Assembly (NCBI RefSeq): GCF_047511655.1
Contig: NC_133390.1
Location: 160,329,583-160,393,582, forward strand
Reading direction: 5' to 3'
DNA from: Castor canadensis
Lineage: Eukaryota; Chordata; Mammalia; Rodentia; Castoridae
DNA: 64,000 bases
The notes below the pieces were generated by a model. It did not search any database, had not been told where the DNA came from, and saw only the letters and a program-made list of their open reading frames with translations. Position numbers and translations under genes: made by a program. Below, piece by piece: positions 23,430 to 33,239 of the stretch; the stretch's first letter is position 1, and every line of letters starts with the position of its first letter.

Positions 23430-24310
23430 CAATTCCTATTTCAGCTCCAGTCTCACTGAGGTTTTCCTGCCCTGGAATAGGCCTTTGCTTTCCAGCCTCC
23501 CTGAGCCACATTCACCCACCTACTCCACAGAGAATTACCAACAGGACCATTGCCCCCTTTTCTGAATTTCTACAGAACTTATTGCTAGAAACAGTCACAT
23601 CTCCCTTAACACATGCCCTAACTTATTTCCCAGTTACTTTGTGTCTAACTTGTCTCTAGTTTTCTAGTTCAGCCAATGGCATTAGGACTACTTGGTCTTC
23701 TAAACTAGAAAAACCACCTCATCCTCTACACTTCTTAGCTCTCCAGATCCAAAGTACTCTCTGTCCTACCAAGTCTCTCCAAGTCCTTCATTCATTCCCA
23801 TGTCACTAGTTTAGTTCATGTGTCATCATTTCTATCCTCTCCCGGCTCCACTGCCTATCAGCCTCTCCACTGGTTTTTCTACATCCAACACTGCTCCAGC
23901 ACAATCTAGTCTTTACTCAGCTGCAGAAATTTCCCCAAAGTATTTCCCAAATTTCCCCATAAGCTAGTCCCAGCCTAACCATTTAGGCCCTCTCCTGCCA
24001 CTCCATTCCCTGTACTACTTTTGAATCTTTGCAAGCGTTTGTCCTTCTATCCATAAAACATCCATCCTTCCCAAGGTAGTGTAAACATGAAGCCACTTCT
24101 CTGTCAGATCTAGTGGCCACACCCCTTGGTCTCTAGTACTGGCTTTACTACCCGTTTACAAGTCTGTCTCCCCAGCCAGACTACACTTAAATTCCCAATG
24201 TCTAACACAGCCACTAACTGACTTGAGATCTTTTCATCTTCCATGCTGCCTCTCCCTTCCAGCAGACATCTGCAGGTGGAGGTGCTCAGTATAAGGAAAC
24301 GAATAGATGC
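23430..24310 (-). other. DSN1: DSN1 intron 1, ancient-repeat-like
   Basis: Pyrimidine-rich text with motifs such as 'cttcccaaggtagtgtaaac' looks like worn LINE-2 sequence. No exon or RNA is seen. Confidence 0.4.
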
Positions 24311-24466
24311 TGGCAGTCCATATGGAAAAGGTGACAGGGCAAAGAAGGGCCATACAAGGACCTAAACCCCCCCAGTCTTTATGATGTACTAAATACACTC
24401 AAGTTTGGCTAGTAACAGCACAAACTGTCGTTTAAGTGCCCTGTGCCAGGTAAGCACTTTACTTAC

Positions 24467-24930
24467 ATCCTCTTCACTTTCAATCCTTTCCACGACGCTA
24501 GGCCCTATCACACACTCTATCCCAGAGGGCGAAACACCTGACCCAAGCTCTTTTGGTGGCAGGCTGTGACCCCGGCCCTCCTCCCCGTCCCCAGCCACTT
24601 TCAGGGGGTCTAGGCCGCCAGCTCTCCCAGCAGGGGGACGCGGCCCGCCAAGTTTCCTCCCACCCAGAGGGTCGCTGCGCCCCGGAGACCCCAGTGCCCG
24701 CCGTCCGACGCAGGAGCGCTGAGTTGGGCCGGACCCAGAAACTGATCAAGGGGTGAGCGGGACACATCCGGGAAGAGATCTGCGACTTCCGGACCTCAGA
24801 GCGACTCCCGTCCATCTCCGGAGCCTCCGTTCCTGAAACACAAGACCACAGGTCACTCTGTCCGCGGCCCTAGATCACCTCTGCATCCCCTGCGCCACAG
24901 CCACGGCTCCTCTAGCGTCTAAGTAAGGTG
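24467..24930 (-). other. DSN1: DSN1 5' UTR exon (inferred; 5' end approximate)
   Basis: A strong donor GAGGAT|GTAAGTAA (GT at 24466-24465) ends a GC-rich minus-strand exon running back into the CpG island; it would splice to 23402. It contains an ATG (24815, context ggagATGg) opening a 105-codon upstream frame that stops at 24498. A weaker donor near 24885 and an acceptor-like TTTCAG near 24836 allow alternative structures. Confidence 0.55.
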
Positions 24931-25100
24931 CGCCGTCTGCGATCTACGTCACCGCAGCCACTTCCGAAATTCCCGCCAACCAACAGCGCATGCGCGGCCG
25001 TCGACCTCTCGGGGGCGCGCACACTCTACATGCCACAGGCGAGGCGCATGCGCACACCAGTGTTCAACGTTCTTGCCGGCTCCGCCCCCTAAATCCTAGT
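24550..25100 (-). promoter_or_regulatory. DSN1: DSN1 CpG-island promoter with E2F and paired NRF1 motifs
   Basis: The island is CpG-dense and lacks a TATA box. Motifs seen are an E2F-type TTCCCGCC (24970-24977), a CRE half-site ACGTCA (24946-24951), ETS-type ACTTCCGG near 24784-24791, and two identical palindromes GCGCATGCGC (24986-24995 and 25044-25053) fitting NRF1. E2F and NRF1 control suits a mitotic gene such as DSN1. Orientation is inferred from the downstream exons; divergent transcription cannot be excluded. Confidence 0.8.
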
Positions 25101-27674
25101 CTATGCTTCCAGCTCCTGACAGCCATCTGCCCAGGCACGCTCGACCCGAAATGTCCCCTGCTGGAGGCGCCAATCTTTGGTGTTCTTTTGCGCTAAATGA
25201 GCCCAAAAGTTTACCTATGATGTGAAAACAGAGGCCCAGAGAAATACTTGAAGGTGTCTGATGCCCTGGCCTTTTCCGTCCTCTCTTTAACTCCTTAACT
25301 CCAAAAGTGTGGACCTGACTCTCCAAGGCTGAGCTGGAGCTCTGAGCTCGGTTTGCCCCAGCCCATCCTTTCCTGCTCTAGGGCTCCTTCCGCAGGCCCT
25401 TCAGTTTATAGCAAAGTTCAAGAAATCTCTTCCAGCCCCAACATAGGCAACACACCCCAACCACTTGCTGCTCCTCTGCCCATCCAGTGCTTTCTCTTGC
25501 TTCTGCTCAAACTCTTCTTTATTCAAGCTGTGCCCTTTGCCTGGGAAGACTTTCCCTGCTCGTCCTAGCAAATTTCCCCAATTTTTAGCCTCATCTAAAG
25601 AACCACCTCTCTGAGAATCCTGTCTGTGGCCCCATCCTGGAGCTAGATGTTCCTTTTGTGCTTCCAGCCCAGGAGCCCAATCAGCCTCCTCCACTCTCCC
25701 TTGCCGACCTAGGAGAACCTACAAAGCAGGCTTCTTCCTCAAAACCCAGTCTAGTGCCATCAAAATGTCCCCTTGCATGAGTGCAGTTCTTTCAGATCTG
25801 AAACCTGCAAATGTTGAGCAGTCCACAAAGTCCAAAAGAGGAACTGGAGAAAGGCAGCTGGAGCATGACTGGGGTCATCCTTCTGTTGAGGGAACCAGCA
25901 TCACTCAAAACCCAGGGAGCTTTCCAGAGAGCATGAACCTCAGTATCACATGCTGAGCTTGTGACACATGGTGTTGTATTTTTGTCCCTGAAGTAAACTG
26001 AGTTCTTGACATTGTCACAGCAAAGAATTAAAGGACAGTCTAGTTAGATGAGTTTATAAAAAGCTTTATTTCACAAAACAGAAAAGCAGGAAACAGCCCA
26101 TCTCAATAGGCTAGAGATGTGGGCACAGGAGAAGCACCAAGTCCTTTGTGTAGGCATTTTTATAACGCTCAAGTCAGCCTAGGGAACTATAGGTCCTTAT
26201 CTCTGTGTAGGCTTCCTCATTTTGACCATCTGGCATGTTAACCATTTTCTGTTTCAGTTCTCTTCTAATTGCATCTGATGTTTTGGAACTGATAAATTTT
26301 GGGATTCCCATTGACAAAGTCTCCTTAAATTGACATAGATGATACATGTTTGAGAATCTTTCTTTTAGAAGATAATTTATTTAGGGCAGAAAGCCCATCA
26401 TTAAGAGATATTTATTTTCCTTTAACATGGTCTCCTTTTAGTCCAAGAATGAGTTTTACTAGATGTTTTCTTGAGATATTCACTCAGAGCATGCTTACCC
26501 AGAACTCTGGGCAAATCATTAGTGCAAGGTTAAGAGCATGGCCAGCTGCTATTGCCTAATGGGGAGTGAGAGACTTCCTTCAAGTTACTTATTAACAGTA
26601 TTTATTTTTAGCTCCTGGCTCTTGGTTCCCATGCCTTAATGTCCCTAATTTAGTCTGCTTCACTTCCATCACAGTTGTAGTCCTTGGAAAAGTTTTCTGG
26701 TGAAAGGCAGAAATCTGCTTTCCTGAAATTTCCACACGGCCATTCCAGCAAAACAAAGATTTGCTCTGGGGCTGAGTACCCAGTTCAACAATTCATTTGT
26801 GAATATCCTAAGAACAGAACGCCCAAACCAGAGCTGGCCATGCTAAGGAACACTGAGAACATTGCTTCATGGAATCCAGACCCAATAAACCTCTAACCAT
26901 GTCCTGTTCATGCTTTGAGTTCTTCCATGGCTTCTTCCTGTCCACAGGAGGTATAAAAAACCCCTTCCCTGTAAGGCAGTGTGCTCTCATGCAGTGCTCT
27001 TTCATCATTCCCCATTCTACTGACATCAGATTTCTTTCATTTCTCTAGCTCTGCTCTGCTCTCTTTGCCCCAGGCTTCCACATATTCGTCCTCCTGCATC
27101 ATCTCCTCTGTCTCCTGCCTATAATCCACTACCATCCCCTTCATTTGGTCAACATCTCAACCTTAGGTGTCAGTTCAGATGTCCCTTCCTCTGTGAAGAC
27201 TTTCCTCATTCCTGAGACTTCCTCCTGCCATTTGATATTCCATTTTTTGGGCCATCTATTGTATCCTAAATGCCTGTAAAGGCCTGGATACTGTTAGCTC
27301 CATTTAGAAAAAAATATCTTCCAAGATAGCCCCCAACATCCCTGTTTTTGAGTGTTCTTATGCCTTTGTAATTCTCTCCTACATTGGAAAGGAGTGTTAG
27401 TAAAACCAATAAGACATTGTAGAAATGACAGTGTGTGACTTTTATGGCTTAGCCATAAAAGATGTTGTGATTTCCACCCTGCTTTCTCACAAGCACTTGC
27501 TCTGTGGGAAGCTAACCACCATGTCATAAGAACACACAGACAGCTTTCTGGGGAGGTCCACATTTGGAGGAACTGAGGCCTCTTGCCAACAGCCAGCACT
27601 AACTTGCCCAGTATGTGACTGGCCACCTTGCAAATGGGTCTGCTAGTCCAAGTCATGCATTCAAATAACCACAG
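25101..27674. other. Intergenic sequence between DSN1 promoter and provirus
   Basis: No gene is seen. About 25440-25700 ('tttgcctgggaagactttcc') and 27100-27300 ('cagatgtcccttcctctgtg') look like LINE-2 3' ends. About 25970-26120 may be part of an old LTR read on the minus strand, with AATAAAGCTTTTTATAA and a T-rich end. The rest is unclassified. Confidence 0.45.
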
Positions 27675-28029
27675 TGTAGCAGGGAGGAAGATCAGAAGAA
27701 AACAAATTAGGCCTGAGTTCTGATAAGGTAGCAGGGTGGAAGGGATGGCATAGCAGGAGATAAAACCTAAGGAATTCAAAGGTGAAGAAGGTCACTTAGC
27801 ACTAGGGTGAAGTAGCCTATAGAATTGCATGGAACCATATATGGGTTAAACCTTGTTTTTTCATTCTATTGCCTCTGTAACCTGCTTGGAATGGCATATA
27901 AGGTGGGACCCCTTTGTTCTGGGAGCTCAGCCTTTGGACACAAGTTCTGTGGGTCTGTGCTGACACAATAAACATTGATTCCTGCTAAACTGCCTCAGTG
28001 TCCCATATCTCAGCTAGCAACCTCCTGCA
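27675..28029 (+). repeat. ERV 5' LTR
   Basis: It begins TGTAGCAGGG and ends near CTGCA(ACA). A TATA-like CATATAAGG lies at 27895-27903 and the poly(A) signal AATAAA at 27967-27972, defining U3, R and U5. Confidence 0.92.
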
Positions 28030-28037
28030 ACATTTCT

Positions 28038-28058
28038 TGGGGGCTCATTGTCCAGGAT
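28038..28058 (+). other. ERV primer-binding site, tRNA-Pro-like
   Basis: TGGGGGCTC, then ATT, then GTCCAGGAT. This matches the gammaretroviral tRNA-Pro site TGGGGGCTCGTCCGGGAT except for a 3-nt insertion and one substitution. Confidence 0.75.
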
Positions 28059-29472
28059 TGTGGAGATACGGTGAGTTATCACCTCCCTTGTCACGGGGGT
28101 GTGTGTCTCCTCCCCACCCTTCCACCAGGAGGAGAATCCCACCAGGCGCCAACGGACACCTTGATCCAGAGGGGGATTCATCTTCAAGGGGAGTTGGGGG
28201 GAGGGCCTCAGATGCACAATGAACCCAGTGAGGTGCAGGATCCAGTGAGGGGAGGGGAGCAACGCTCATCAGACTGGTAAGAAACCGGATTCGAATTCAG
28301 GCCTGCCTCAGGAGGCAGAAGGGGAGATTGATCACCTCCCAGAGACTGCTAGTAACAGCCTTTTGGGATGAAGGCGTGTCTCTCAGGTTCGGGGAGTAGG
28401 GCAGAGGTACTGTGCTAAGCAAAAGTGTGTAAGACACCTCCAAGAGTTAACGGGGAGTTGAGCTTTTCCTGGGAAATAGTTACAACTGAGGTTAAGGGAT
28501 GAATAATAAAAAATTCAGATCCAAAGGGGGAGACTCCCAAGAGAACAAATGCATCATCCGCCATTCCACCAGATAGCCCTCTGGGTATAATTTAAAAGTT
28601 TTTTTCTTTTTTTGAGAGTGCATGCTAATTGTGTGTGTGTGTGTGTGTGTGTGTGAATTTGTTTAAAGCACTGGACAAAATTTATTTGCTCCTAGAATTC
28701 CAGCTCATCTTATGTACACTTAAGTTGACATTTTTTCTGGCATGATTAATTTATATAACTTTTTGTGTGTGTATGCGTAAGCATCTTCAAAATGGTTCTT
28801 AAACTGCTGCTATAAGGTTAATATGATACTCAACGTAACAACAACATCAAAAAACAGGGTATTTGTGTTTGAAGATCTCTGTTATAAACTGCTTAGTCTT
28901 TTTATGTTTAAATATGTAAACATCTTGAGGATGATTCTTATTATAATATAAATGTAAAAATTATTATTCTGTTCTACTGCTACTTTAAAAAAAACAGGTT
29001 TTCAAACTTATTTCAATCAGGTCTTACTAGGATGCAAGAATTCAGGGATTAACACTCTGGGTTAGGCGCCCCCCCCCCCCCCCCGCAAAAACAAACAAAC
29101 AAAAAAAGGTAGTTAAAAATGACCTTAGCCTGTTTCATTTTGTCATAAATAAATTCCGGGATTTAATTCTCTCTTATAATACATAGGTCTATTAACAAAT
29201 GGGCTTTCTATAAATTGTTTTTATACAAAAATAATTTTAAGGTTGCTTTCTTTCTGTTTTTTTTCCATACAAATATAAGGTTCTAAGTTAAAGGGTTTTA
29301 ACTTCAACAAGTAACATGTATGTATGTATGTGTGTGTATATATATATATATGATATTAAAGATATCGTTTTTAAAATAAAAAGATAAAAAATGCTTTTAA
29401 ATGAAAAATGAAGACAAGCTCTTCCAGAAGATACAAAATAAGTTGTCACAAAGATACAGAGTAAGTTGTCAT
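28059..29472 (+). other. ERV leader and unrecognised internal remnant
   Basis: The first 500 bases are G-rich leader-like sequence. After about 28590 the text becomes very AT-rich with a (TG)n run near 28630-28654, a 16-base C run (29069-29084) and a (TG/TA)n stretch (29315-29351). No gag or pol frame is seen. Confidence 0.55.
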
Positions 29473-30906
29473 AAAAAGTTGCTGATTAACCCCAAACTCT
29501 TAAGTTAATACAAGAAAGAGTAGGAAATACTCTGGAGTTAGTAGGTATAGGTAAGAACTTTCTCAATGAAACCCCAGCAGCACAGCAACTAAGAGATAGC
29601 ATAGATAAATGGGACCTCGTGAAACTAAAAAGCTTCTGTTCATCAAAAGAAATGGTCTCTAAACTGAAGAGAACACCCACAGAGTGGGAGAAAATATTTG
29701 CCAACTATACATCAGACAAAGGACTGATAATCAGAATATACAGGGAACTTAAAAACCTAAATTCTCCCAAAACTAATGAACCAATAAAGAAATGGGCACA
29801 TGAACTAAATAGAACTTTCTCAAAAGAAGAAATTCAAATGGCCAGAAAACACATGAAAAAATGCTCACCATCTCTAGCAATAAAGGAAATGCAAATTAAA
29901 ACCACGCTAAGATTCCACCTCACCCCTGTTAGAATAGCCATCATCTGCAACACCACCAACAACAGGTGTTGGCAAGGATGAGGGGAAAAAGGAACCCTCT
30001 TACACTGTTGGTGGGAATGTAGACTAGTACAACCACTCTTCAAAAAAAATTTGGAGGCTACTTAAAAAGCTGGACATCGATCTACCATTTGATCCAGCAA
30101 TACCACTCTTGGGGATATACCCAAAAGACTGTTACTCCAGAGGCACCTGCACATCCATGTTTATTGCGGCACTATTCACAATAGCCAAGTTATGGAAACA
30201 GCCAAGATGCCCCAGCACTGACGAATGGATTAAGAAAATGTGGTATCTATACACAATGGAATTTTATGCAGCCATGAAGAAGAACGAAATGTTATCATTC
30301 GCTGGTAAATGGATGGAATTGGAGAACATCATTCTGAGTGAGGTTAGCCTGGCCCAAAAGACCAAAAATCCTATGTTCTCCCTCATATGTGGACATTAGA
30401 TCAAGGGCAAACACAACAAGGGGATTGGACTATGAGCACATGATAAAAGCGAGAGCACACAAGGAAGGGGTGAGGATAGGTAAGACACCTAAAAAACTAG
30501 ATAGCATTTGTTGCCCTTAATGCAGAGAAACTAAAGCAGATACCTTAAAGCAACTGAGGCCAATAGGAAAAGGGGAACAGGTACTAAGAAAAGGTTAGAT
30601 CAAAAAGAATTAACCTAGAAGGTAACACCCATGCACAGGAAATTAATGTGAGTCAATGCCCTGTATAGCTAGCTATCCTTATCTCAACCAGCAAAAACCC
30701 TTGTTCCTTCCTATTATTGCTTATACTCTCTCTACAACAAAATTAGAAATAAGGGCAAAATAGTTTCTGCTGGGTATTGGGGGGGGAGAGGGAGGGGGCG
30801 GAGTGGGTGGTAAGGGAGGGGGTAGGGGCAGGGGGGAGAAATGAACCAAGCCTTGTATGCACATATGAATAATAAAAGAAAAATGAAAAAAAAAAGTTGC
30901 TGATTA
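29473..30906 (+). mobile_element. LINE-1 3' end inserted in the provirus
   Basis: The body (about 29489-30890) covers the ORF2 C-terminal region and 3' UTR. Translated fragments include [37 protein letters not shown] and [20 protein letters not shown], typical LINE-1 ORF2 C-terminus, in broken frames. A G-rich tract (30778-30840) and A-rich tail follow. A perfect 16-bp duplication, aaaaagttgctgatta, lies at 29473-29488 and 30891-30906. Confidence 0.96.
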
Positions 30907-32480
30907 GGTTAACTAAAATCCCAGTTACATTAAAGGTTTAGTAAGGTCAAAATTTAATGTACTGATGTTAAACTAAATCTTAATTTTCTAATAAGGCTAT
31001 CTTAAAATATTGTATTGTTCTTGATAACATTTACAAAAAAAATTGTCTTAAAAATGGTTTTTGTTTTGTCAAGATAACTGTCAGGAATTTTTGGTGCTAC
31101 AGGTTAATCCACAAATTCATCAAGACAAGAGTCTATTAAAACACAGAGAGACAAGAGGCAGCTGAGCACAGGGAGTGCTGCTGCACTGATATGAGGGTTG
31201 AGACAGATTTACTTATGTAAAGTAAAGTAAAAAAAAAAAAACCAAAAAAACAAAACAACAACAAAAAAGCCGAAGTGCACCCTCCAGATAGGATAAAGAA
31301 AAGAAAAGAAAAAAAAAAAAAAAACCTCAAAAAGGAGCACTATACTGGAAGTCAAGACCTCTAGTATTTATTTTATTGGACTCAACAGAGTGGAGATGTT
31401 AGTCCTGCTCCTTCCACATGACAGGCAGAGGGAATTTTGGCCTGGGATGGCCAGAATGGGCCTGTTATTTTAGGGGGGGCTCCATTAACTACAGGTTAGT
31501 GGGATCCTGCTGTTTGTCATGAGCCATGTATTAATATCAACAATCTGGGATGCAATCCCTTATCAACTGACCCATGATTCTTGGCCACTGTTTCCTGACT
31601 CCACACTTAGTCCCCATAAATATTTACCTGTGTTCTCTGGTGATTTTTGTTAGGATTTTGTCTAATAGGGTAACTGAGTCATGTTCATTTTAAGAGTTGG
31701 TTTATGTAAAATTTTCTAGATGATCTCATGGTTTTTTAATTTTTTTTTGGTAGTACTGGGTTTTGAACTCAGAGCCTCATGCTTGCTAGGCAGGCACTCT
31801 ACCACTTGAGCCACTCCACCAGCAATATGACCTCATGGTTAAACTACTGTAGTCTTGGGTGGTTGTAATGCAGATGGTATCCTGTATGTGTCTGCTCCCC
31901 ATCAACAACAACTGATGAGAAAAATCTAAGGTTTTACTTCAAGAGCAACAACTAAACTAAAATGTATGTATAACCTTTATAGAGCTATGATGCTGTTGCT
32001 GGTTCCTTATACTAAATGTATTTATGTTTTTCAAGTATATCAAACCTTCTAAAATACAAAATTTAGATGAATACGGTAACAAAAGTTAGTGGTACTAATA
32101 TACTGTTCTGTTAGTTGCTAAATTGTCCATCAGAATTTCAACCATGAGACTTTTAAGTTTTTGTCATTGCAGTTCTGATCCTTCTGGGGCATTTACAATC
32201 AAGTCCATGAAAAATAACTCTAGTAAGTACTTATGTGTCAACCAGGTTAGCTTTTTTGACATCTGCTTTTGTTGGATTTTGTTTTATATTGTCCTTGTCT
32301 AAAAATCCATTGCCTAACGGCCACTCCTTCTAAGCCTCTTTGTTGCTTCAATTTGGCCAAAAGGGTCTAGTTGGCACTGACTCCCTCCTGATCTGCTCAT
32401 TATTTCCCCTCCAATGTGGGACCAAGACCAACCAACCAAACAAAATCCAGGAAAGAACAAATCCTCAGGATGAAAAAAGA
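30907..32480 (+). other. Unrecognised sequence, probably decayed ERV interior
   Basis: AT-rich text continues from both sides of the LINE-1. A-rich simple runs lie near 31230-31325 and a reversed ID-like SINE at 31736-31825. No protein frame can be recognised; its place between leader and integrase suggests lost gag-pol. Confidence 0.45.
31736..31825 (-). repeat. ID-like SINE (antisense)
   Basis: It reads 'ttttgaactcagagcctcat' and 'cactctaccacttgagccac'. Confidence 0.9.
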
Positions 32481-32506
32481 AAATGACCAATCAAAAAAGA
32501 TCTTCA

Positions 32507-32597
32507 GTCTACAGCCATACCACCCTGAATGTACCCGATCTTGTCTGGTCTCAAAAGCTAACCAGAGCCGGGCCTCGTTAGCACTTGGATGGAAGAC
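32507..32597 (+). pseudogene. 5S rRNA-like fragment
   Basis: The first about 91 of 121 positions of 5S rRNA are recognisable: GTCTACAGCCATACCACCCT, GAATGTACCCGATCTTGTCT and GCACTTGGATGGAAGAC, with scattered substitutions and the 3' 30 nt missing. The direct repeat AGATCTTCA flanks it at 32498-32506 and 32598-32606. No A-tail is present. It is not a functional 5S gene because the 3' stem and terminator are absent. Confidence 0.88.
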
Positions 32598-33031
32598 AGA
32601 TCTTCAAAAGAGACTGCTCAGAGACAAGCAGTTTGGAGACAAGGGGAGAATGCCATCAAAGTTCAAATGGAGTCACTGGTGCCAGACCTCTCAAAAATAA
32701 CCAAGGCCAAGAGGATTAAAGAAATGGTTCTTATGCATGTGTGGCTATCTGCCTTTAAAGCCCTTCCAAACACAAACTCATATTTTTAGACAGGGTCTTC
32801 TACTTAGAGACAAAATTACTATTTTTACAGACTCTAAACATGTCCTTTTATACTTAAAGATGGTGGTTTTAACTTTTTAAACGAGTTTTCTTGGACATAT
32901 ATACTGACAGTATATTGTTGCCAAGGTAATTCTACTTAGTAAAAAAAAATACTGACTGGGTAAAAGAATAAAATGTCCAGCCATTAAAACCACATTAGAG
33001 GGGCCCTTTTGTTGTTGTCTTGTCTATCCCC

Positions 33032-33145
33032 ACTACAGTTAAAGTAGCAGAGATTGCTCCTTGGATCCACCACAGTCAAGTCAAGCCAGTTTCTCTTGAG
33101 TGGGAGTGCATCACCCTCCAGAACCTGAGCGCCCTCCCTGGGTAG
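33032..33145 (+). pseudogene. ERV pol remnant, integrase C-terminus
   Basis: The frame starting at 33032 reads TVKVAEIAPWIHHSQVKPVS, matching the end of gammaretroviral integrase (the basic tail after the SH3-like domain). It ends at a TAG at 33143-33145. Reverse transcriptase and the catalytic core are not visible upstream. Confidence 0.7.
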
Positions 33146-33239
33146 AACTCCACTTCCCAGGAAACAGCGGGATCAAGAACAGCGTATCAACTGCCCTGCT
33201 CTAGTCAGCCCCAGAAGCTGACTAGTCTACGAACAGCAG

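Noticed and set aside
24389-24598. A minus-strand frame crossing the DSN1 donor (…VIGPSVVERIESEED)
   Set aside because: It starts at GTG and does not join the DSN1 ATG frame after splicing; treated as 5' UTR.
27294-27779. A 161-codon minus-strand frame
   Set aside because: It crosses the 5' LTR border antisense and has no recognisable content.
29619-30399. Open frames of 96-120 codons that might be genes
   Set aside because: They are pieces of LINE-1 ORF2 within a 5'-truncated insertion.
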